Source: Ornithodoros turicata (Eukaryota > Arthropoda > Arachnida > Ixodida > Argasidae). From it: a stretch of DNA of 64,000 nt. A program made the translations under genes and the position numbers. This document shows, piece after piece, positions 50,671 to 61,500 of the stretch. How positions within the stretch are numbered: the first letter of the stretch is position 1; every line of letters begins with the position of its first letter. The notes under the pieces were generated by a model that had not been told where the DNA came from, made no database searches, and saw only the letters and a program-made list of their open reading frames with translations. Location: the NCBI RefSeq assembly GCF_037126465.1, contig NC_088202.1, positions 124,014,123 through 124,078,122 on the forward strand, given 5' to 3'.

Positions 50671-51547
50671 CTTGCTTGGGGAGGCAGCGCACAGTGGCGC
50701 GTGGCCGATATGTATGTACCTTTCGGATCAAGAGCGACTCATTTCCGCTCTATTGCGCATGCACCGGTGTTATTCCCCCTTCTCGAACTCTCACGCGAAC
50801 GAAATATGTCAGAACACCTAACCTAAGTGACCCTCGTGCCGGACTTGCTCAGCGCGCCCTCCACATCAAACATCCCCACATGTGTGTGAGTGCACGTGTG
50901 AAATCAAGACCCATTACAGGAAATAAGCATGATCCCATATAAAAAAGTGATAATTCTCAGATGAGAATACCATGATACACCATACACTCGGAGAAAAGAA
51001 GGTTGAAATGGGGTTGAAATGGCGCACTTCTTCCCAGACAACTTTTTTTCAGCCTACTGGAGGCATGAGTGCGGCGTTTCTACCCCTCACTCGGGCTATC
51101 TCTTCTCAGCGGTAAAAGATATGTCGGTGGATTGCCATGTGTGGGGTAGAAATGAAAGGCCGAAGCATATTGCGAAGAGCCTTACGTCACCGCGATAACC
51201 AAGTTAGCCTCTGTCTTCCTCAGCACACTCACAGAGTTACCAAGGACGCCGATAAGGACGTGTGTCGACGTTCGAGCCTGCTGGCACCGTGCCTGCGGGC
51301 CACGTTTCTTTTTCTTTCTCCTTTTCCAAACTCTGATGTGTTTACTAAAAAAAAAGCTCTGTGCCTGGTGAAAATGCAGTAGACGTAGGCTGTGATTCTT
51401 TGCGCGTGAACAGCTCACAACTGTCAAGGCATATTGTCACCGTAACATCCTGCGCCTGCGTGCAAAAGGGGGTGGAAGAGAGTGGGAACAGACGTGATCT
51501 CGTGCTCAGACTCGACGGCGCGTTCCTGACCGACGGCGAACTCTGCC

Positions 51548-52290
51548 ATGAAGGTGCTAGTTAGGGTACATTTATGCTGCAGCATCGCTGCTGGCACATG
51601 GCACATCGCTGTTTGGCGATGACGAAACAAACACATGTATCTCTGTGGGCGCGTTCATGCTGCAGCATCGCTGCTTGCCAAAGATGCACGCCATGATCAT
51701 CGCCACAACAATGCTGCCAAACATGTTTGAACATGCCCGGGGACTACCTGACTTCTGGCGATGACAGGTCAAACACAGAGCTTTCTGTTGGTGCATTTAC
51801 CCTGCAGCCTGGCTGCTCGCTTATCCTCGCCGCTGCTTGCCGCTCTGCTCGCTGCACCTAGGAATGTAAACATGTTTGTCTTCCTGGTATCATTGATGAC
51901 TGGCGTCTTGAAATCCGACCTGCGATTGGTTGTGATGAAGTCGGTTTCCTCCTTCCCACTTTTTCTCGTTTCCATCCTTCCACAGTGAACGCTGCTAGGC
52001 GACTGATATAGCGAAAGCGAGCAGCATCTTGAGCAATCTGCAGGGTAAACGCACCCTAGCGGTTATGCGAGCAGCGATGTGCTTGAAGCTGCAGCGAGCA
52101 GCGATGCTGCAGCATAAATGTACCCTAAGTTATGGTGGGCGAAAAGCAGTAGCGTCGGGGGGAGCTGACATCACCACAGTGGAAGACACAATTGGTACCG
52201 CTGCCGCGCTACTGAGCATACCAGAGAAAGAACTTAAGAAGAAGAGACCAACGGTGAGCTACTTTGTATGTTCGAAAAACGTTCAGATAA
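51548..52290 (+). pseudogene. Short reading frame of unit 2, interrupted by a MITE
   Basis: ATG at 51548 begins MKVLV as at 9258. The frame is cut by the insertion at 51564-52125 and resumes with YGGRKAVASGGADITTVEDT, then IGTAAALLSIPEKELKKKRP, followed by TVSYFV instead of the unit 1 end. Donor-like GTGAGC lies near 52253. Confidence 0.4.
51564..52125. mobile_element. MITE with GGGTACATTTATGCTGCAGC ends, 562 bp
   Basis: The 29-bp inverted ends begin GGGTACATTTATGCTGCAGC. Flanks are TTA (left) and TAA (right), and unit 1 has the uninterrupted CTAGTTAGTTATG near 9270. A 3-bp TWA-type target and GGG ends suggest PIF/Harbinger, but the two flanks differ by one base. Inside are more GCTGCAGCATCGCTGC-type subrepeats. 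No transposase. Confidence 0.75.
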
Positions 52291-52459
52291 ATATATCAAT
52301 TCACTTATCGTTCAATCCGTGCATGACTGTGCAGACGAAGGGGAGAAACGGCGTCACTTTAGGCCGTCAGTTTGTTCCAGACAGTCATCCATACCACATA
52401 GCTCTCCCATGAGGTATAACACATATGCCTTAAGGGGCATAATACTCAACCGTGGACGG

Positions 52460-52620
52460 GTAGACCTCTTCAACGAAGAGGGTAGAGCTGCCACATTACT
52501 ATGGGGTAGGTCTGTTCTACCCCGGTAGAAGTGGCTGGGTAGAACTGCTTCTACGCCTCATTGTCTACCCCAAAAGGGTTGAAAATTTGGGACAACGCAC
52601 TTCTACCCCAAAAGGTAAAA
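52460..52620. repeat. TCTACCCC/GGGTAGA-reiterated segment (second unit)
   Basis: Counterpart of 10185-10355. Confidence 0.5.
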
Positions 52621-52699
52621 AAACAAACCTTTTTTTTTCTCTTAGATTGTACCCAATGAAAAAAAAAGTGACATTAAAATTCAGCTGTCCAGTCTCGCC

Positions 52700-54774
52700 A
52701 AATATGTTCGCGGACATGCCTGACCATGGTCGGCGTTGTCAAGCCCAGGCACGGCCCAGTACCTGTATTCCTGGACGTTAAACGTGTGTTCGATACCTTA
52801 AACTAGGGTCATCTTATCACAGCATTGCAAAGCAGAAGTGTTGATGGGCGCATGGTATCATGGATAGGAGACTTCCTGGAGAACAGGAGGATCTTCATGC
52901 GGACAGAGAATGGTTCGAACCAGAAGCACACAATGACACTAGGTGTTCCACAGGGAAGTTTCCTCAGCCCTGTGCCATTTAATATTGTACTAAATGATCT
53001 CTCGAAGCTCCTCCCTGGTATGCAGATGATGTTTGCATATGGACGTCAGGCAAAGCTCGACCGCGAATACAACAGCGACTTCAGAAAAAAACTTGACACT
53101 GTAGTCGACTATACCTGGCGGAACGAGGTATGGATGTGTCGCCGGAGAAGACAGTCGTCCTGCCCTCTACATGTGAAAGTCTAAATCGGTTCCCGTAGGC
53201 TTGCGAACCTGTACTCTGGATATAGTAAAGGAGCACCGCTTTCTGGGCGTAATTCTGGACGCTGGCTCGATTTGGACGCCACACATCAAGAAAATCACTT
53301 TGAAGGCAGAGGTTTACTGCATCATCGTGCGTTCCTTGCGCGGCATGAGATGGGGAAGTTCCTGTTAGTCTCTCTTACGACTACATAGGTCCTTGGTGCG
53401 GCAGACGGTGCTATACTCTGTGCCTGTCCTTCATGGGCTCTCGAAGGCATCAGAACTCGTGTTTCAAAGAGCACTTGCCCGAAGCTTGCGTGTTGTGCTG
53501 GGTTTACCTCGAGCAGCTTCCGAAAGTTGTGTGTTTGTGGAAGGAAAGGAACTTGTCGTACAAGTATTGCGGATGCAAGAAACACTGCGCCACTACCCGC
53601 GGCTTGTGACCCGTCATAGAGAGAGAGAGAAATACATGATGACGATGATATGGGACCCGTCATAGGTAACATCCACTGGTTCGGAGGATTAGCAGCCTGC
53701 GTCATTGCTAGTTTTATCAGCTCGTCACTGAATATGAAGAACAAGCTCCCTGTACATTTCATGCCATCTGCACCCCATGCGGTTTGCATCATAGACATTA
53801 CGCTCACCTGTGGTTTTTCTTTATGTGCCTGGCGTTACAAGTAAGCGAGCTACGAATCCATCCTTCTGTGATTAACCAGTGTGTCCTGAGCATGATGGCA
53901 GAGTTCCATAGCTGTCATATCCATGTCTACACGGATTGATCCTGCACACATGACACTTCCTCTTCCGCCTTTGCGATTCATGACATCAGCATTGAAAGGC
54001 ATTTCCGGTTATCCCATGTATCGTCATCCGCTGCAGCAGAACTCTATGCAATTATCTAGGTCCTTAGGTACATAGAGACAGCAAAGCCCAATATTTGGAT
54101 CCTCTACTGCGACAGCAAAGTCACATCGTGCACATGACCTGCACTCGTCGTGCGCTTCACTGGTGTATGACGCCCTATCCTTGACGCTGTTGTCCAGCGT
54201 TATTACGAGGTTGTGTTCCAGTGGTTACCTGGTCACTGTGGCATCTCGGGAAACGAAAAGGCGGACTCCTTCGCTGCGCATTGTATACGAAGATCACATC
54301 CCATTCCTTTCCCAGCATCAGATGCACGTCCGTTACTGCGCAGCGTTGCACAAGACGTTTCCCGTCGACTATGGTTCTCTGACAATGGGACTGACCTGAC
54401 TCAGCTGCAGCAGCTGGATCCCAACTTACGATTCTGCATCCCCAACCGCATCTCTCGTTCGGCAGAGACGCTCATCCGTCGTCTTCGCCCCAGGTGTCCC
54501 GTTTTGCCGGTGTGTGCTTTACAGAATGGGGCTGGTGGACTCTCCAATGTGTCTCGTGAATGGTGTAGTGGATGACGTCAACCACGTATTGCTGGAGACT
54601 CGAGTGTAGACGATTTACGCCGGAAAGAGAATCGCTTCTGACTGGTGTTTCGCGCATGACAGATACCCCGGTTTTCTCGCCCTGCTCTTGGGTCACTGGG
54701 ACAGCCCCCGCAATCAAAGCCTCCCTTTGTTCTCCTGGACCAGACTGGACTCAATATTGAAATGCGAGCGATGA
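52700..54774 (+). mobile_element. LINE ORF2 piece: reverse transcriptase, RNase H, C-terminus (second unit)
   Basis: Same order as 10440-12503. Here motif B reads GVPQGSFLSPVPFNIVLNDL and the catalytic box YADDVCIW is readable near 53020. RNase H (FQWLPGHCGISGNEKADSFA) lies near 54215, followed by SAETLIRRLRPRCPVLP. Broken in many places. Confidence 0.82.
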
Positions 54775-55504
54775 CTTCCGCACACAAAGTATAAGACATC
54801 TGATGGTGACGGTCTTTTTTTTTTTTTTTTCTTTTTTTTCTTCTTCTTTTTTTTTCTGTGTTCTTCTATTGTTTTTTTTTTTTCTGTGTTCTTCTAGCAG
54901 GTAGCGCCTTTAATGGCTGCTGAAAGTTCTAACCTTTACCCCCTTTTCATTTTCTTTCTTTCTAATCTATATGTAATCTAATCTAACGTTTTCTGACGGC
55001 ACGTAACCGAACTAGAAAAAATGCCACAATGTCGACGACGCAACACAGATACGGCTTTTCGATACCTTATTTTACATCACGGTAGCCTGACCCCTCAAAT
55101 AATGTTTAACCATTACAATCCCGACGAACAAAGAGGCAGCAACAGCGATGCGAATAATATGACGAAATAAATTCGTGCAGCGGTAGTGCGTCTCGACGAT
55201 GTCGAATGAAATGCGATTTCTACTGCAGCCACCAGGCAATCATTCTCTCTCTCTCAGTGTGGTATAGGGCTCCGGAGAACGCGACACGTGCCGAGGATTT
55301 TCCGTTCGCGTCAGCGGTTGCGCCGCTTAAAGCATTACTCCGGTACCTGTTGCCGTTCTGCAGAAAACATCGTTTATCTATATCGGATAGTGGCTTTTGC
55401 GAGCAGAATACGAGTGCTTCCAATCGCGCTTTCAGGCGGACGGTTCGCGATTGTGTTTCCACAGTGTTGACGAAGTGCGTCAGGTAGCGCGCACTTACTT
55501 CGAG

Positions 55505-58500
55505 ATGCAGCTGCCGGGTTTGTTCACCGTGCCGGACTGGGTAGTTTTGGGTGTTACTGCAACTGTACTGCTGTACCTGTAAGTAGGAATGGCTATGATC
55601 CTTTTTCTTGTCAATGCTTGCAGCGATGTATCACCGCAACTAAGTGCTTTTGAACTCGCTTCGTACAGTCTATTTCCACCTTCCACGCACTGCAGTACTC
55701 ATACTTTGTAATAAAAAATACTTTCCATGTATACTGTCATCCGGGAAATTAGAATGGAACAGAGGGAGTTAGAAAAGAAAGAAATGGAGCAAAGAACTGT
55801 TACGTGCAACGGCCATTCTGTTTTAATTGTTAGAAGTCGCAAAGATTTCTGTGTCTAGTACATTGAAACACTGATTTTTTAGAACGCCTTGTTATCTGTT
55901 CTGTTGTAAGTCACAAGTTACACGGTTAAAGGTAACGATTCCGAAACTATCCAGTGTCAATAAAGTCAGCTTGTTGTTTCTCTCTGATTTTTCCATTTCT
56001 TTTTGGGAGTTTAAACTCTAGGCGAGGGCGACAGTACAGTGTGTAAATCAGAGATAATTTCAGTGGTCCTGAACACTGCAATGTTCAAATCGTTTGTGAC
56101 CATAGGTGGGGAAGTTACTTATATTTTGTACTGCACTACCGTTACTCACTACGTTTTCAAGAAGTAACGCGTTACGTTATTCGTTACTATTGTGGTAGTA
56201 GGTAACGCTGTACTAACGCCGTTACTTTTGCATTACTTCACCAGTTGTCCTCATAATATGTACCATTTGTTGTTGAGTCACATAAGTGCATTCCGCAAAT
56301 AAATACAAGCAACGTTGAGCACAAACAAGGTTCACGCATGACCACAACATACATGTACGATTTATTGCAACGCAGAAGTAGTTGATGTAATTTTCATCTT
56401 CGCTTGTTTGGCTGAGAGGACGCCTAATGACCAGTGAGTGCACACAGTACAAATCCAAACAGGCAATCACTTGGTACTTTGTTACTTGTTCAGAGGGTAG
56501 AGGATATTTTTCTGTCGCTTTTGTCCCATTCGTCCGAAAAATACCAGAGGGAGTGAAAAACAGAGGTAGTAAACAAAGGTGGCATCTCAACCACGGTAGG
56601 TCAATGATCATTCTTTTGCGTTCTTCGTGGGTGCCGACGTGACAGTCTTGTCATTGTTGAAGATGAATAGAAAAAATCGGGGATTTTCCCGGCTTCTGCA
56701 GGCACGGTCCTCGCTCATGCTTTCAAGTTTAGACGATGAAGCAACGTTCCCGAACACGCAGTAACGCATAACGCCGTTACGCGTCAGTTAGTAAAAATGT
56801 AATGTCGTTACGTTACTCATTACTTCTCTCCCAAATGTAATGCATTAGCATATTTCGCTACTCGAATGTAACGCGTTACCTCTAACGCACTACTTTGTAA
56901 CGCGTTACTCCCCACCGTATGGTTGTGACGGATAACATATTTTCTCGAAGCGTTTTTCATATTTTCGGTACCAGATTTGGAAAGGCAGCTTATCTGTTCC
57001 TTTTGACAAAACATGATTAAGAACGCGGAGGGACAGGGACGAACACACACAGGCGTTCGCCTCCGAGTGTGTGCTTCTTCTTCTTCGTCGTCCCTGTCCC
57101 TCCGCGTTCTTAATCATGTTCCCAACCAACACGCTCTACACCTTCTCGCACCCCTTTTGACAAGTCAGGCGGAGTATTTAAATATGGAATTCTACACGTA
57201 CCGTCCGGTCACGCAATGACTACATCGCTCCCGTTCGTTGTATGTATTTTTACTTTATGGTATTTCATGATAGTTGCGGTAATTTCTGTTCAGTGCTGCC
57301 CTTCATAATATTGTCTATGGTCAACGCAGCCCGCGACTCGATTTGAGTTTGACGCCCCTGGTACCGCAAAAAGAGACGTAGAATAAAAAAAAATAGAAAA
57401 AGAAGGGAACTGTCTGCGGATAATGCTTAGCTCAAAAGAGCGTATTACACCACAACGCTAAATGTACAACAACTCCACGTGCGTATCTCTCCCAGAGTTC
57501 GAGGTAACTCGTTACAAGTAACTCGTTACTGTAACTAAGTTCCTTTTTTTGGTAACTTGTGACGTAACTCGGTACTTTTGCGCCGTGGTAACTTTCAGAG
57601 GAACTAGTTCCCTTTTTTGGTAACTTTGCCAAAGTAACTTAAGTTAAGTTCCAAGTTACTTTCAACTCGCTTTTCACTCGCTTTTCACCCACGTCCACAC
57701 ATTTTCTTGCTTTCTCTCCGGTTCCTTCATGGCATATTTTGCCATAGAACGTGATATTCAATGGGTGACAGTATTTTATTCAGGAAATAAGAACTGCTGC
57801 CATTGAAATAAAGCTGAACCATTGTGCGCCCACAGGGGGTAAGATGCAAAGCGTTCGAATAGGCCTCTACCAGAAAAACGTCATCATGACATATTGGTAG
57901 ACAGACTGAAACCGAAACAAAGCGGAGGGACGGCTGGGTTCCATGAACGGGCACTTGTTCGCTGTCTCCCATTGAAAGAAAAGTAGGACAGAGGTTCTCG
58001 TCCATTGAAGGGGTCATGTCGTAATCCCCTCAAGACTGTGACTTTCGGTCGCGACCTTGTTCACCTCTAGCTTCAAGCGTAGTTCAATTCTACCAAATTT
58101 TGGCGCCGTCGAACACTATGACGTCATTTATTTACAAACAGTGAGAGGTCTATTGTTGGGCATAAAGGAAAACGATCTAAGCGTGTTGCACTCCTCCGCA
58201 GGCAACTCAAGGTCTAACTCAACTGCTCGCGCGCTGCACCTGCGTAATGCTATTTTGTGTCCGGAGTAACTTGGAAGTAACTCGTTCTTTTTGTTAAGTA
58301 ACTCAGTAACTGCGAGTTAGATTTCATGCTGAAGAACTTCGTTATTAACTTAGTTACATTTAGCACGCGGTAACTTAACTTCTAACGAGTTCTTTTTGAC
58401 GGGTAACTTCTCAATCTATGATCTCTCCACAGTATAGCCTTGGGGGATCCATTAATTTGACATTGAGGGAGGCAGGATGCCGCTTGCTCGGATTCTTCGC

Positions 58501-61500
58501 TCTGCCGGAATGGTTGATTTTATTCGCGACAACCCTTGTCCTCCTGTACATGTGAGATCACATACGTGATGTTAGAATGCATTTAGCTGTGTTGTAATTG
58601 CATTCTGACACAGCTGTCGCCTAATTGTGATTCAGGTGCAAATTTATGCAATATGTGCCGTAATTTCGCATTAGATACTTTTGAGCCAGCTACTACGACA
58701 AAAACGTTGTAGGTGTATGTATCATAAAAGGTGGTTTCTGTTTGTCATTGTTGCGGTGAATTACCGCATCCCATCGGCATTCATGTAGTTGTTGTTGTTG
58801 TGTACATACGTCAATGAGCGCGCATTTCAATGGGAAGGGTGGGCCCCGTACCCCTGTAACTACCTGTAACCAGCACAGGGTCGAACACTTAGATATATGC
58901 AAAATAGCCTGCGGTGGGTGTAGCATTTTAATTATGTGTAAGCATGTGTGCGAACAATTGTAGGGTAAACAACGCTCTGGAAACCTGTAATCTCTGCAAG
59001 GTGACTGTCGCGAACGACACTTTAGAGGTGCAGTGCATTCAATTCAAATCATTTTTTAAATATTCCTTTCGGTTGGGTGAGAGTAAAAAGCAGAACGCTT
59101 GACGAAGATTCTGCTCCCAAGAATACATCGTACAGCAGCGTTACAGAGAATTATACACAAGAACAATAGAAATTCACTTAATCCATGGATATAAAGAAAT
59201 GGCACAATTCCTGTTTAGAGAACACGAAATGGTCTACCGCAGCACCTATAAACTGAATAAACAAAGACGCCGACATGCGTACTGTAGTGTGTTTCCTGTA
59301 GTTCTACATATCGGTATCTACATGCCCCAGTGCTGCCTTGCTGACCTTTCCCCTTTTATCCTTCCTTTTCCGTTTTTAATTTTCTGTCAATAAATTCCCG
59401 GCCCCCATTTGTTCGTTTGCGGTTGTGGCCGATTGTATACGACATGATCGAGATGCCTTTCCCGTACACGTGCTCAATAATTCCTCGTTCTCCTCACTCC
59501 TCTCCTCCCAATGGCGCTGGTGCTAGTCAAGTGCTTCGTGAGGTGATGTCAACCGGCCGGTTCAGAGGTCGAATCCCGGCATCGGCTGTGCCGTCTGGAT
59601 GTTTTCCTTTTTCTCCTTCTTTTTTTACGGCTCCCTGCAGAGCCAGTCCAGGACGCACAATCCCGGTGAACATCATGTCGCCATCCCACCTGGCAGGCAG
59701 ACTTCTCCGTAATAACTCGCCACCAACCGACCACTCATCACCCTTGTCATGCCGACTCCACATACGCCGCATGTGCGCCCAGCACACTCGCCTCTTCACT
59801 GAGAGCGCCGTCCCAGCCCGCACTTTCCTTCATTCCATCGATCCCAAGATTGAGCTCACCATCCCACTGAGCCTCTCTCGAAGGGAGAGCTCACTCCTTC
59901 ACCGCCTACGACTCAACGTCGCTAAGACCCCATCGCGCCAGTTCCTCATGGGCAACATAGGTTCCCCACTATACACGAAATGTGGTGTGGTGGCGGACAC
60001 TACCCACCTCCTCCTGCACTGCCGCCTTTACTCCTCAGCCAGAGCCGCACTTCAGCAACAGCTCACACACCTGGGCCTGCACCTCACGCTGCGGACCTTA
60101 CTCGGCCCCGTGCAGCACGCCCGACAGTGCGCAGTCACCAGACTGCTCCTCCGTTACCTCGCTGCAAACGACCTACTGGTCGCCCTGTGAACCGGACTGT
60201 ACCCGCCTGGGTACTCTCTCTCTGATCTTTTTTTTTTGAATAGCAAGCCGACACCCTGTCTGGCTGACCTTTCCCTCGTTCCTCTTCTTTGTTATCATTA
60301 AACATACCCCCCCCCCCCCGACCAATCATCTACTAAACGGTTCGAGCGTCTGCGGTCAGAGCGCCGCTCCTCATCTGTCACAAACAAGTTTTCTATTGTA
60401 GCTGTAAGCTTGTAAAGATGATGGTACCTATCTACGTGGGGCCGGATCGATGATGACGGAATGTCCCGGAGCCCCGGATGTGCCCTTAACCCCTGGCCTC
60501 ATTCCAGGACTGCCTGGATAGAACTGGCTAGCTGCTGCCTTGGCACACAAAGGTAGTGGTGCATTGCCGTCGTCCACAGGCCGTTATATCATCCCCCGCC
60601 CCCTCATACGTGGACCGGTGCTTGCGGTTAAGATTCGCGTCGATAGCATGGCGAGGAGAATGAGACGTTGTAGTGAACGAGGCAATTAAACATGGAAGGA
60701 CAGAGACAACACAAGCCTCACAACGTCTAGTTGCACACTTTCGTGTTCGGAAGAAGCTCTTTCGTTAATGGAGAAGGATGCCGCCTGTCATGAGTGTGTT
60801 CGTCTGTGTGAACGTGGAAGTATGTAAGATTCTGGCGTGGCTCGGTATATGGGAAGAGAGGGTAGCAGGCATGGCGTAGTTGGTAGCATCCCTAACCGGC
60901 AATCAGAGGCCGTGAGTTCGAACCCCATTGCTGGTGCCAACTGCCAGCATTCATTTTAATAGGAGACTGAGGACGTCACGTGGATAAGGCATGGCACACG
61001 GTTTGCGGTTGTGGCAGCGGATGCAGCAGAATGATGGCGTGGACAAGTATGCTCTGATCCAGGCGGGTTTCAATGAAGAGCTGAAGCAGTGTCGGCCCAA
61101 GGCGATCCGAGTGCGAGAACAGTGAGCTCCAAGCATTGTCACCAGGGATCTTATAATCGTGAAAGTATTCGACCCCGATTGCTTTGTGTCTAGTCTGTCA
61201 TTGGCCGTTACGTAAAGAATGGGTGAAGAACAGAAATGAATGATACGCGCCCTCATCCAGTCGAGCGCTTGATCCTGCAATCTTCGTGATAAAGTAGATG
61301 AATCATGAAGAGACCAGAGTCAAGTGGTCGACTATTGGTTTAGGGCACGTGACAATCGTCGCTGCTCTTCAAGCCTTTTTCACGTAACGAGCAATGACAG
61401 GCGAGACACAACGTAATCGAGGCCGATTGCTTCAAGGAGAATGGGACGCTGGGGTGTAGGAGGACTACCTCGGGAGAACCATCGCGGAGCATGCATATGG

